The notes beneath the pieces were generated by a model. It did no database searches. It saw only the letters and a list, made by a program, of their open reading frames with translations, and was not told the origin of the DNA. Both the position numbers and the translations under genes were made by a program. Source: Rhyzopertha dominica (Eukaryota; Arthropoda; Insecta; Coleoptera; Bostrichidae). Taken from it: 64,000 nucleotides of DNA. Within the stretch, counting starts at the first letter, position 1. Every line of letters starts with the position of its first letter. The stretch spans positions 10,540,001-10,604,000 of the forward strand of contig QCXZ01000137.1 in the NCBI GenBank assembly GCA_025024175.1, written 5' to 3'. Of this stretch, positions 47,721 to 60,085 are shown one piece after another.

Positions 47721-49600
47721 TATTTGTTAGTGTAAGGGATGACCGATATAATTCTAATTTACTTGTCATAACGGTTTATTTAAACATAAATACACTCATA
47801 GCATCGACATTTTCCATATAACTACTTCTAACCTCTAATATAACCTAACCTAACCTCTTCCTTCCGTTCTCCCTGCCCTTTATCGTGGCGCGGTATTTGA
47901 ATTCAAATAATCTCACATTAGTTAAATTAATGACGGTCAGAAAAAACATGCCTCTCTAGAATTGAAGACTTCTGTAAGCAGAGTACGCGTTTGAAGAGTT
48001 CGACTTACGAAGCCATTAGAGCGATGCATTCTATAAGACACTTTGGAAACCTTCCGAAAAATATGCGATTGGTGTAAGCAGACAAGAAGTTACCTGTAGA
48101 TTTCAACATANATAGATTCAGATTTTTTTTCAGTTTTACTGGAATCTGTAGTGGACAATTTTTTTAAGGTATTAAAAAAATATGACGACTTCATATTTTA
48201 GTCCTACTAACTCTATTTCAAACATCTCAAAATGATCTATTTTTAAATGTCAAGCTACTTGTTCCAACGTTTTTTTTTTCGAATGTTTGCGTTATGTCTT
48301 TTTTTCATTACAATTAAATACAAAACTTTCGGAGCCGTGGTAAAAATTAGTAATTTTAATGCAGTTATGCATAAAATAATTACCTATCCCTACAATGAGT
48401 CAAAGTACTAACATTCTTAATACAAGCATTTACATTCATTAAATAAATTCCTTAAGAAGCATACATAAAATATCAGTATAGAGCAGCTATTCTGTAAACA
48501 TTGCTTATACTTTATCGTAACATCAGAATATAAGGTAATATTAAATGAATAATGTTTTACATATTTTATATGACCGTAGCCTTCATTCGACTTTTTTAAT
48601 TTTGTAATTATTTGATTTGGTTTGTTCAGGTCGCAGGTCATTCCAGACCGATCCCGATAAGATAAGAACACGCATGTACTGGTTTCCGTGTAATCTTTGG
48701 TTTGTAGATATGCCCAAAGCGTGGAGATTATAGGTCCATCCATTATTAAGCTGTTACTACCAGTTTGTCGTCTGTTTTACAACAGGAATTATTACTGGGA
48801 CACAGAAGCGTTAGTCAGTATAATTAGTATAACAACGTATTTAAGGTCAATAACGCACTTTCAAAGAATTAAAAGCTTTTTCTATATATTTTTTCTATTT
48901 GAAGTAATTTCTTTGTGAACGCAATTGCCTAACTTCTCAACCAACTTCTAAAATTAAATGAGACCCTGTCGAGCAGTTTTTTTTTTACATTCCTCATGGT
49001 GGAATGAAGGTTAGAAATGGTCTCACCATGCTTTAACTGCACCACAGAATGCAGTTAGCGCCACACTAACTGCTTGTTTCTTATTGTATGTTTGATGGAT
49101 AAGCTTCGAGACGTTCTCTGTCTCAAAAGGTTTGTAAATTCATGGGGAGAGAGTGACACAGAAATATAATAGAGGTTTTCTCTTTAATAAAGCTATTGCT
49201 ATTTTGCGAAATATTCTATGTTAACCAATACTACTATTTTAGGTACTTTTTTGTTGCGATTCGCCTCAACAGTATGTAGATTGATATACAAATATGAATT
49301 GTGCATATAGACATCACTGTCGCATATTGTTTTTAAAATGCCACTGCCATTTCTGAAATAAATAACTCTTCGTAAATCTTTGAGCCTACTAAAGCACCAC
49401 TTAAATACTGCCGCATTCTGTAGGTAACAACCTTCAGCAAAACTTGACAGGGTTTTCAAAACAGAATACAATGTAGTGAATTATGCTCATATAGGTCAAA
49501 AAGCGTGTTTATTGTACCATTAATTTTGAAAAATCTGATGCACTCGAATGCTGTCGCTTGATTTTTGATAAAGTTTTGTAAAACTTATAAGATTCAAGTA
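47721..49600. other. AT-rich region with a short telomere-like motif
   Basis: TAACCTAACCTAACCT at 47841-47856 is three units of CCTAA, the complement of the TTAGG insect telomere repeat, too short to be more than a curiosity. One N lies at 48112. Frames at 48417-48743 (minus, 108 codons) and 49199-49471 (minus, 90 codons) are unrecognised. Confidence 0.35.
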
Positions 49601-49606
49601 GAACAT

Positions 49607-50316
49607 TAGATGGCAATGCTATCTGTCACTGACATAACAACAAAGCCACCTAGCTGCTTTAATGGGCACTACTTTCTAAGGAAAGTGACCTGTATTCTGC
49701 CAGGTTGACCGGGGCCTGCTGTCAAGTTGACGTATGCAGGTGCATGTCAACTTGGAGAATACAGGTCACTTCCTTTAGGCAGCAAGGTGGCTTTGTCATC
49801 ATGTCAGTGTAATAATTACAGATAACATTGCCATCTAATTAACATCACATCAAGCCTTTGGTATATAGGCAAAACCATTTCTATGCCATGCTGTCTGCAC
49901 TTAGCCTAAACTACACTGACGAGTTGTAAAAGCAGCGAAACAGATCTGTCTGTAGTTGGTTGCAGCGCAGACAGCTTAGCATATACATGTATTTTAATGT
50001 ACGTCGGTTCTTGCCCGCCTGCAAAAAGTGCCGTGAGGGCCTGCTGTCAAGGTGACGTATGCAGGAGCATGCCAACTTGGCAGAATACAGGTCACTTCCT
50101 TTAGGAAGTAGTACCCATTAAGGCAGCTAGGTGGCTTTATCATCATATCAGTATAATGTTGACAGATAGCATTGTCATCTAATTTTCTACTAACATTTTA
50201 TCAATAAGCCCTTTATATATAGGCCAAACTACACTGACGAGCTGTAAAAGCATCGAAACAGATCTGTCTATAGTTGGTTGCAGTGCAGACGGCATAGCAT
50301 AGACATGAATTTTAAT
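49607..50316. repeat. Composite repeat: inverted arm plus two tandem units
   Basis: A unit beginning GGGCCTGCTGTCAA at 49712 repeats at 50037, a 325-bp period, and includes GAATACAGGTCACTTCCTTTAG and AACAGATCTGTCT with TAGTTGGTTGCAG. The segment 49607-49709 is an inverted copy of 50070-50182 and, with a deletion, of 49750-49837 (shared cores AAAGCCACCTAGCTGC and GTGACCTGTATTCTGCCA). The inverted arm can fold against either tandem unit. Coding capacity is nil. It resembles a non-autonomous DNA transposon duplicated in tandem, related to part of the element at 24739. Confidence 0.8.
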
Positions 50317-50539
50317 TTACAAGATTCAACTTCACAAAGTCAAACTTATCCACTTTATTAAAAAGTTTTAACTGATAAAGATATTTCTGACACTGTGATT
50401 AGAATACTTGCTCATTTCGTGACAGCGTTTTTTATTTTATCAGAAATGCACCTCTACAACTAGTAGGACCAAGATAAAAGGGTCTTAGGTAAATCTTATC
50501 GAGTTCTGAAAATATCCGATGCAGTAGGTAAATAGATTA

Positions 50540-51010
50540 GCACACGCAAATAGTGCAGAAGGGCACACGTTCTATTACAAACAGCTCTTCTGCAAATATC
50601 CGCAATGCGGGATCTTATATTCCATTGCATGTCTGGTTTCCACACGATGCCTACTTCGACCATGTACGGACCGGGCGAGCCCGCTCAATGTGCAAATGGC
50701 CGGATTTGAAATTGTAAGTGGACGATTTTTCCTAGAGACAGTTTATGACGGCCGGCCTCAAAGTGCAGCGATGTTTTATTCAAGGACAACAATTGATAAT
50801 GTTTGTTTATGCGGCGGTTTAGCGTCACGGCGTGGGAGGACCTCCACAAATAGGGACGAATAAGTATCGAGGAAATCTTGTTCGATTTACATTAAAACGC
50901 GATTTGTATTGCTTTGGGGATTTGATACGCACTTTATGCCTGCGTACGCCAAAGATGGCTTATTTATGCAAAGCGACGCGTAATCCTCCTCGGCTGAGGG
51001 AAGACTAAAT
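50540..51010. promoter_or_regulatory. GC-balanced island with adjacent Sox-like and Fox-like sites
   Basis: Clear rise in G+C. At 50785-50811 GGACAACAATTGATAAT runs into GTTTGTTTATG, placing a Sox-type ACAAT next to a Forkhead-type TGTTTGTTTA. No TE motif. The 62-codon minus frame (50887-51075) is unrecognised. An enhancer-like role is inferred. Confidence 0.35.
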
Positions 51011-51259
51011 GTTCGTAAGCCCTGCGTGTGTGATAAGTACCTTTCATTAACTATTGCGAAAAAATGCCACTGCAAAAAACGTATATGTTCTCCCTCATTA
51101 AATGATGCCCACTTCTGATGTTATATACCATGTCATTAACTATTCCTTATAGAATCTTCACATTAAATTGTGTTCACAAATGGCAGCGGAGCTAAATAAC
51201 AGGTGTATTTAATTACAAAGTATAGCAATAACAAGATGATAACTGTGTGGCATTTTCAT

Positions 51260-52175
51260 TTATTGAAAATTATGTTTGCTAAATGGCCCCCTCTTTTCTC
51301 CATACACTCTAGGAGGCGAACGTTGAAATTCTGCATAACACAGCTGCCGAATATCTTGCGGTTTGTCAATGTGTACCTTGTTTCTTAGATATCCCCACAA
51401 AAGGTAGTCGCATGCCATAAGATCCGGCGATCTTGGGGACCACTCACTGTCTCTATGACTGGAGATAACACGACCTGGAAACAATCTTTGCACGGAATCC
51501 ATTAATGCTCTTGCCTTATGTGAAGTAGCGCTATTTTGCTGGAACCAGCTATTATGCTGTTGTTGTTGTGTAAGAAACTGGTTGATTATGTTGGTTAGCG
51601 TGCAGCATGGACTGTTAAAGCATTTTCATTGTGATATTGAAGATATTGTGCACCATACTGTTCTTCGGGATTGTTGATTTTCCATGTCAATAACACTGTT
51701 TTGTTTATTGGCGTAGCCAGATAAACGGAAATGTGCTTCATCAGATATCCATAAATTGTAAAGGTCAAGTTCATGTTGCAGCATCGTTTCAGCAAAATGA
51801 AGGCGTTTCAACGCTTGGACAATTTCGATTTTGTAAGGATGAAAATTGAGATACCTGTGTACAATTCTAAAAAAAAATCGTCCTAGATAAGCCCAAGGCC
51901 TGACTTTATTTTTAACATTTTGGACTGCGCTCTACAGATGCACTAACGCGATCAATGTTTTCAAGACTTCTGACACTTCTGTTTGGCCCCTTATGGGTAG
52001 ATGGAATGATGCTACCGTGTGCGACCACACAATCATTATTTTTGTAGTAAGATTTCATCACAAAAGAACGTTTTTGCAGGACCACTGTTCCAGGATTTTT
52101 CAAGCAAATCCGCGGCAACCTATGCGTAATAATGACATCCCTTGGTCCACCATGTATCATTTAAGAAACCACAGT
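51260..52175 (-). pseudogene. Mariner-type transposase, nearly full length, catalytic Asp changed to Asn
   Basis: On the minus strand the N-terminal region at about 52080 contains KRSFVMKSYYKNNDCVVA, then NRSVRSLENIDRVSASVE. AETMLQHELDLYNLWISDEAHFRLSG with the first Asp (51740-51742) and YANKQNSV follow, in separate pieces. The second catalytic position sits in SWFQQNSATSHKARA, where Asn (51533-51535) replaces the usual Asp. The third box, RSPDLMACDYLLWGYL, keeps Asp (51422-51424). By my count 36 residues lie between the second and third positions, as in the copy at 13436, so both belong to the same broad lineage. Several frameshifts and an N-terminal deletion are present. I could not find terminal repeats. 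Confidence 0.8.
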
Positions 52176-53395
52176 TAAAGTAAAGGAAAAAAGAAATAAA
52201 AGATTGCTTATTTTTGTATTAGTGAACTTAATTCCGAATACAGATGGTTCTCCAAAATGCTACAAATTCTTTCCTATTTGTCACTTTCCTTCAAACATTA
52301 TCTAATATCATGTTAAATTCTTACTTACGCATATCCATATTGTAGTCAGCTTTGTGTTTAAACATAGCTTCCACCAGAAAGCTTTAGAGAAGAGAGAGAA
52401 CAATTCTTAGTTCTGCCGTTATTCCTATGAACGAGAATATCTTTACACACTGCAGGAGAAGGAAGAAAAGATATTCAGAGAACACGCACCCTTGAAACAG
52501 ATTCAGCTGGATTCATCGAATATAAAATTGTCCAGATAGTGGATTTTAATTTTGTTATTGTTACTAAATCCTCAATCACGATAAATATAAGTTGAGGCAG
52601 AAAGACAGCCAAAATTAAAAATAAAGTAGTAGAACTTTAGAATGGAAAAGAAGAAAGGTATGGAATGAAAGAAAAGATAAGATATTATCGTCGATGTTGA
52701 TGACTAGTAGTCATAGTAGCTAGTCTACAGTTCAAATTGCATTAGATGACACCATGAGACCTGCATGAAAACCATCAAGAAACCATTTACCTCTGCGATC
52801 TATTTTTTCCTGTTTATTATGTTCCTTTTTTCATTGTTCTTTAGGTTACTTAGTCGTCGCGTAACCATAGTGTATTCTATTGACTTACAAGTAAATATTA
52901 CGTACTGGATGTTAAATATTTAGACAGATTTCTAACAATGAAAGTTCGACAATAGGTACATTTCTTGTTTTTTTATATCCAAACTTGGGCGAAAGTTGCT
53001 CCGATATTAGGAATATATTGTTGTAAAAAAAGGCTAGAGTTGTATGACCAATAAGATCGTTTTTTGTTGTGGCATTATTTCCGTACACTTAAGGACCTAA
53101 GAAAGTTGCAAAAATTTTGTAGTAAAAACTAAAGCATTTTCGAAAGCTATGCGGGAATAAGTGACCTTCATTTACATGCTGCTCCAGCGTTATAATATTG
53201 TGTCTTAAAAGACTTATATAGAACCTAATGCCTACAGGTCTCTCTCTAATAGAGCAATTCTAAAGAATAATGGTATGGATCCTGGTCAGATAAAATGGTG
53301 CTACCCAGGGATTTATCTTGAGACTACCGCTGTTAATACTTGATGTGCGCATTAATGGTCTAAAGGTGAATATAAGTGGCGTGAAAATCTTAGAA
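52176..53395. other. Unassigned AT-rich region
   Basis: Nothing recognised. The 5' end of the mariner copy should lie in the first 150 bases. Confidence 0.35.
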
Positions 53396-54830
53396 TGAGC
53401 AATTAAAAATGTATTTTTGCAAGTTGACGAGTATTTGACTACGTTGCCTCAAAATAAGCTCAGCGTAGAACCTGCAAGCAGCAAGTTCATGGCTGTTGCC
53501 CATACACTGAAAACAACGAACGGCAGCTGAATGATTACAGTTCATTACACTGGCAGTTATCAGTTCATCACTTAAACCTTGTCTAATCAAGAAACCTTCA
53601 GAAGTATTCGAGAGAAGTAGCTTTAAAATGGCAAACATTAAATTGGTGATTAATATTTTAAAAGCTATAAAAATTACAGTTCATGTAAAATAGATATAAC
53701 GAATATTATCTGCAATTTGTGAAAAAGCGTACATAATCGCAACCGCAAAAGGGTATACCAGTGCCTTATCGCATCGCCGAACTTGTTCTGCAGTAAAAGC
53801 TAACCTACACAGGATGGCATCCGCAATACACATACGCATCTGAATTTTCCGCACAGCTGCATAATCGAGTGCTCTTGCGTTCTTCCTCGCAATTAAAAAA
53901 GGCTTTGATCTTGCAGCCGTTTTCAATCGTCCGAATCAAATCATTAAGGATGGGTAGGGTAGAATTTCATTCGAGCGGAATAACGGAATAATAATTAGTG
54001 TTGAAATTAAAAGTCAGGGGGTCTTTTGAATAGACTGCGACTCCCTTCCTATACCAGGAAGGTCCGAACTGTTTCAATAATTGCAGTTCTTGATACTAGG
54101 CTTCGTAACGGATGTCATATACATATTTTACTTTAAGGCATCTTTATTAAACGTTGGTTTATGTTAGTTATTGTCTGCGGCAACCTGCATAGTCAAGTGT
54201 TACATCTATAACATATGTCATTTATTATATAAGGTGCTACGTTGTTCGGGGATTACCAGTTAGTTGCAGTTATACTATGAATCTGTAAGGATCTAAGGAA
54301 TAAAGAATTTTTAGTTTTCAGTAGCTACTATTCCTAAAGAACCCATAACAAAATATCGAATTGGCGAATATTATAATTGTTGTGACCTGCTAGCACAGCC
54401 TGCTTTATATAAAGGAGAAATACGTTCCACATACGGTATGTTTGTGTTTATATCACTAAGTTTCTTTGTGGACTTCGGTCACTTTTTGAGATTTCCACTT
54501 GTAAGAAAATGTGTTAGAGGCGACGACACGCACTTAGCGCCACATACCCAGCAATAAATTATGTAAACACGTCCACTTAGCGCATGTTTTGTATTTAGGT
54601 GGTGTCCAGCAACTTCTTGGAATCGAACCGACAGCGCCAGCTCTCGTCAGGCATGGGAATCAGGTCCGATCGCGATGAAATATTCAACGAAACCAGGCTT
54701 GTAGCTTCTTTATTCCGTTCACGGTAAGACTGCGTTTGATGTGTCCCTTCCGGTTTCTTTTGTGGGTCAAACTAGGCCCAAAATAAAAACAATCAATCAA
54801 TGCTTCAGTAGCAGACGCCACCTATGGGGA
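53396..54830. other. Mixed region with two mildly GC-raised patches
   Basis: Patches at 53690-53950 and 54600-54830 are less AT-rich. Two minus frames (53390-53638, 82 codons; 53681-53926, 81 codons) have no recognised motif, although CFQCMGNSHELAACRF in the first superficially resembles a zinc knuckle (see rejected items). Confidence 0.25.
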
Positions 54831-57340
54831 TAATTAAGTCGGTTCCCAATTCTGGTCTAGTATTAATCATATTTTTTGTAGACTCGCGTACGAATGTAGA
54901 TCGTCATTACAGTGCATTGTGTGGTGGTTGTTTAGCTTTATTCGGAAATGTGCATAAAGTGGTAATTAATCATGTCTAGGGCGGACTGCAGCAGAGCGTT
55001 ATGACGTTGGAGTCTTCTAATCCATTAGTAAAAGCAGCGATTTTTTGTTGATCTNTAGTTACNATCCTTTATGGTAGAACAGATGAGTGATGAAATAGAA
55101 AACGAACCTGTTACATCTGCTTCCGTGTTAAGCAGGAGAAGCTTTCAGGCTTTTCCTGTACTCCTGTTCCTAGTACTGGTTCAATTTATGGCTGTCCCAA
55201 ATTCATTTATCCTTTAATAAGATAATATTTTGTCGGATAGATCGCTGTCTCTTGAAAACACTGACAAAAAGTTAATAGTCTGACGTTTCGATTACACCTG
55301 TAATCTTTGTCAAATACGAAGAACCTCAAAATTTGCCTGACACAAGTTTAAACAAAATCTTATTATATTATGGACGCTGAAAGCATTCACCCTCATTTAT
55401 CCTTTATCCTTTTTGGTCTTGTCACACAATTCAGATACTAAGTTTTTGAGTCTTGGGTGTTCATTTAAATAATATATATAATAATTGATTAGTTGTTTAT
55501 TTTTGAAGATGTGCTGTCTTGTATTTCATGTGCTTTAGCTAGATTTGATAGTCAAGTCTGCAATCCAAAATTCGTGTGATATATTAATGAATACATTCAA
55601 TAAGCGATCTGTTTCTTGTTTATGTAGTACAAACATATTTTTGGCGAAACATTTTATGCTTTAAAGTAATTATTTTTTTTCAGTCTACCACATGTAGGTA
55701 CACAGAGACACAACGGCCTTCTTAAATATACAAAAATTTCACTGATTAACTTGTACCTTAGCTTCAGTAATTATGTTTAGATTTAAGATTTAGGGTTTAT
55801 TTCAATTTACAAAAATGTATTATAGTTAATTTTATTATATTTCATTTAAATGCGACGCCATTTGAAGTTATAACTAAAAACTTTGACTTAACAGATACTA
55901 TTCTTTGCAAAAAAATATTTCTCATCTTGGACATAAAGTTTTCAAAAAGGAACGTCAGTAAAGAAGCAGGCATTTATCAAACCAAGTTCCTACGTTTCGA
56001 ATTTTAAGTCAACAGGTGTATCTAAGAGAACACACAAAACATACAAACATTCTGTTCAACTACATTTAAACTACACAGTTACTGAGAAGAAAACAGTGAG
56101 ATAAGCAACAAATAGTAAATAGTAAACTTACATAAGATATGGCTCAAGCCTTTTTTGTGTAACATTTAAAAAAAATTATACTTTCCCTGTGACTTCTTTA
56201 TTTTAAATGGGATAACATGATAAAATAATCGTTTTTATGTTAACATACATAATATATCATTTTGGTGCTAGACAATTTTTTTCTAAAATTAGCTCGGCAT
56301 TCTTTTGTTTATTCTTATAAAACATTTTTCCTATACTCCGCAACCTAAGAAAATATTCCCTTTTATTAGAAAAAACAAGACCATAAAAGCTACAATTTCT
56401 GAATTGTTCTAGGAATTTTTTGTTTAAAGTTGTCACGCAAGTAGGTAACTAAATTTTTAATTCGGGCTGCATTACACTTTGTTTTATTTGACTAAAAAAC
56501 ATTGTTTGTTTCAGTCTTATATTTTGGTTAAACGAATAAATAAATAGTAAAATAACATATTACTACAAAAAATCAATTACTAACTACTACTAAATCTGCA
56601 GGCTATCTTACGTAGGTAATAATTACATAACTATTTTTAAATTGATGTACTAATCTAGTATTATATTATTGTTTTATTAAATATTCTCTGTTTGTCTAAA
56701 ATAGGGGAGTGTAGAGCAATACATTCGTGTTTAGTTACCTTCATCGTCAACAACTATCACAAAATTTCTGCTATGACTTACAAATATATTGGGTCTGTTG
56801 CGCTGTTCTTTTCTTCCTGTATTTACCATTATGAACATAATATGTAAGTAATAACACTTTATTTTTATTATCGCCTTTGATGACATTCTTGTGAAAGCAA
56901 ACCTACTGAGATTTCGAAAACATTGCCATTAGGATTAAATTACATTACGAGAGTCTCCCCACGAGGCCGAGACTAAGAAGACAAAGTCTGGGTCGCATAG
57001 CATCGAGACTGTAGCACTACCAAAATTTTTGCTGCCTGCAGACTATTTCTCGGACCATAAATGCTTACTCTGCTTTTCCTGTATAGAAGTATTCGGCTAT
57101 AAATTGTACAGTATTATTTTGAAAACTTCTATCTTCTCACGTCGTTCTTTCATAACTTCGAGGTACCTTAGACTTCAGGGAATTGTTTTCTCTTTGTTTT
57201 AATAACAGTATTATCGTTCTCTTTACTATTTTCCCTAAATTTCTTTTTAGACGAAAATGGCAGACCGGCATAGATATGTATGTGTCGTCGCTAAAGACAG
57301 CTGTCATCCCGAAAACGTATCAGACAGTTGGCAAACGGTG
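54831..57340. other. Long AT-rich region
   Basis: No gene recognised. At about 55288 GATTACACCTGTAATC is a small inverted repeat next to GACGTTTC, a pairing seen in many insect repeats. N calls lie at 55033 and 55043. Confidence 0.35.
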
Positions 57341-57349
57341 ACCTAAGAC

Positions 57350-57720
57350 AAACCCAGTGCAATAAAATCGAAGCAATCCGTCCGTGGCGCGAAAAGAAAT
57401 AAATAATCTAGAGCTTTCAACAGTATTAAGGGAAATCATAACTCAGTCCTGACAGGCGGCTAACAATAAAATGGTTAATTCGTTTTCGGCCCCCCAACTC
57501 CTTTGCTCACCATGTGGCGAATTTTAATTCGGAATGGAGTCGGCGTGAACCAGTTTCTCTGTGCGGGCATTCCGTATAATAACGGCGATAATGAGAGCCC
57601 GTGGAAAAGCTTTGAACTGTTAATGAAAAGCTGCCTAATTCGTCCGATAGGCTTCGATTTATTTAATAACGAAGCATTGAAAGCAAGTAACTTTGGGCAT
57701 ATACTTCTTTGAGAAACCCT
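57350..57720. promoter_or_regulatory. GC-balanced island
   Basis: Raised G+C with sharp edges. Overlapping frames of 107 codons (minus, 57475-57798) and 69 codons (plus, 57503-57712) are unrecognised. No TE motif. Possible conserved non-coding DNA. Confidence 0.25.
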
Positions 57721-59275
57721 AAACACGGTATTCGTGACCCAGTTATGAATTTCTGCGTTTCTAGATTTATTACGTTGTAATAAATTATGTGCAATCAAGA
57801 AGTTGTTTTAAACAAAGTAACAAGCTCAATTAGTGTCTAGCAAAACGTAAATTAATTTATGTAGGCGTGAAAGTCAGCAGAAGAAGGATAGTACAGTGGT
57901 GTTTCTTTCGCAATAGATTCGCTCAGAGCTATTAAAATAACCTATATGGCTCGTTAAAGAACAAATAGTTTATATTATCCACAAAAGTAAAACCGTCATA
58001 TGAAGGCGTATGCTGTTACAATGACAAAAGAATCCGTTGGGTAGTTTTAGTTTCCTAGCCTGTAGTATTCGCCATATGGGATAATAACTACAATTTTACA
58101 GAGGATATTTTGCTATATGCGGCAATAGAAATCAATACTGCCGAAAACTATAAAACCTTTTCGGTGTATGGAATGCGTTGTTATATTTAACTATAGAAAC
58201 CAATGTCATATTCTACGTCCACATCACATACTATTTTAACTTCTAAAAAGTTTGTGCTTTAGACACCGCTGTCAAGACATAACTCGTATACGACCCATTA
58301 TCATGCATAGGCGAAATGAAATGACTTTTAAAAGATGAAGATCTTCCTTTATCTTTCTTGCAGGAGCCCAAGATACATACTTAATCAGTTTATATCAGTC
58401 CTCTTACATACATTCTTAATGAATGTAAAATTGTTTTTGTATGAAACGTATTGTCTATTTCTCGATATATTTATTAATAAAGTTTGTGTACTGGGAATTG
58501 TCTGGCTCTCCTGCTTGATTTGAGATTTGAGGCAAGATACGTTACCGTTTGTAGGGTTATGTTTGGTCGTAATCGTGCTTTTGCTTAAGTTTTTTTTAAA
58601 CTTAAATGTATTTAGGAGATATAAGAGTATAAGTAAATAAATTTACATTAATGACAAACAAAATACTATAGTAGTGTTCACACTTCTGAATTGAAACTAA
58701 AGTTTAGAACATGGATCACTTCTTTCTTGCTTTGACAGAATATTTAATAAAGTGCAGGCAATGAAAGTTCGTCTTTAGTGAAAAAACGCCGTTTTTGCAA
58801 AACACAGTTTGTACCTAATAGAATCTGATGAATATAACACAGTAAACCAAGGGATGCCTTGGTGCTAGATCATATATCAACGCAATAAGTGAGATTTCTA
58901 TAATTATAGAAGTGGCGTATATAAGTAATTTATTTAGGATTCGTTCCGTATTAGATATGAAGGGATAACTGATAGTACGAACCACTTGTTGCTGACGAAA
59001 CTGGGAATTTATTAGGTTCCACCAAATTAATGATGCATTACTCCTGGTTTTGTTGATATTTTTATAGTTTTGCGAATGTGCTCCAAAATTATACATGTTT
59101 TTTTTTAGTCGAGCAGAAAAATTACAAACTACTGCGTCCACATAAGCTTTTGTTGTTACTGTATTAATGTTTTTACAAGTTTCTGTTAACTTGGACTTCC
59201 CATATTATTTTTAAGCAATATTTGAGAGGTGGGCTCCATTTCAATCTACTCATTCTTATAGTCTTATTCTAAAAT
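57721..59275. other. Unassigned AT-rich region
   Basis: A 108-codon minus frame at 58815-59141 has no recognised motif. No repeats seen. Confidence 0.35.
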
Positions 59276-59279
59276 TTTA

Positions 59280-59480
59280 CATTACTCGATGTAATATGTC
59301 CAGTGTAATAGGTGCAACTTCTTGAATGTTTAATTTTATTTCTGCTAGCGTTTGCGGTCGCTCAACGCACACAACAGGTCTCCGTTTTCGGGTGCGATAC
59401 TGAAGAAAAGGTAATGAAATCAGCTTCTCTTAATTTTTGAACAGCTTGAATCTTATAGTTCACTCATATCCCATGTTATA
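59280..59480 (-). pseudogene. Possible mariner transposase C-terminal fragment
   Basis: The minus strand reads VCVERPQTLAEIKLNIQEVA around 59300-59365, followed by PITLDIL. This matches the helix after the third catalytic box of mariner transposases ([KR]-P-Q-[TN]-[LI]-x-[ED]-L-K-x-x-I). The catalytic box is not recognised upstream, so the fragment is short. Confidence 0.45.
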
Positions 59481-59910
59481 ATGCATGTTTATTCGCAGAA
59501 CATTTTCCACTACGCGTTATCTATGGCAATTCGAACTTTATTAAAGCTGGCGCCCTAACACTTCTTGCGGCTTCTTCATGTTTCAAATTTAACATAAATC
59601 CAATTTATTCGTACTTTTCTACCGACCAATAAATTGAATTAATAGACGATGCTCGCAGATGACGAGAAATATTAAAATACTTCTGAAATAACATCTCACA
59701 GTCACGTAATGAACATTTTTGTAAAACAATCCAACACAGAGAGCAAGGTGAGCATATGACCACTGTTTCATATTTACTGAATGGCGTTAACTGCTGACAA
59801 TATATCATTGACTTCATCAGGGCTCTCATCGAGGCGTCAAATGAATCACAGTTTTATTAAAGTAATTCATATAATATTTTGGTTTGAAGGCTTCCGTGGT
59901 TGTTGTTGAT
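59481..59910. other. Spacer
   Basis: A 74-codon minus frame at 59605-59829 is unrecognised. Confidence 0.3.
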
Positions 59911-59916
59911 GACATG

Positions 59917-60085
59917 TTGTTTTCCGGGCTGGTTCCCACGCTGATCGTTTTTTCTTGACGTTTTGACACTTATGTCGTTGTCTTCATCAGAAGTAGCTCA
60001 GTAGTTTCAGAGCTACTTCTAAGGAAGACATGAGTGTATAAACGTCAACACTAACAATCAACGTGGGAATCAGCTCGGAAAACAA
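59917..60085. repeat. Fold-back repeat, about 80-bp arms around a 10-bp loop
   Basis: The left arm 59917-59999 (TTGTTTTCCGGGCTGGTTCC, then CATCAGAAGTAGCTC) pairs with the right arm 60010-60085 (GAGCTACTTCT, then GGGAATCAGCTCGGAAAACA), read in inverse, with scattered mismatches. The loop is 60000-60009. There is no coding capacity. The near-perfect tip (AGTAGCTC/GAGCTACT) and symmetrical arms indicate a fold-back or hairpin-type mobile repeat. Confidence 0.8.

Noticed and set aside
53390..53638. Possible zinc knuckle (CFQCMGNSHELAACRF) of a retroelement Gag
   Set aside because: The spacing does not fit the C-x2-C-x4-H-x4-C knuckle well (the last gap is short by position and context), and no polymerase or Gag sequence lies nearby.
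54610..54660. tRNA-like T-loop (GGTTCGATTCC on the minus strand)
   Set aside because: The flanking bases do not form a T-stem, and no acceptor, D or anticodon arm can be drawn.
55285..55330. End of a Penelope-like element (GACGTTTC with a small hairpin)
   Set aside because: The motif alone is too short, and no reverse transcriptase or endonuclease sequence lies nearby.
57475..57798. 107-codon minus frame as a gene
   Set aside because: It shares the island with a 69-codon plus frame; composition alone explains open frames in both.
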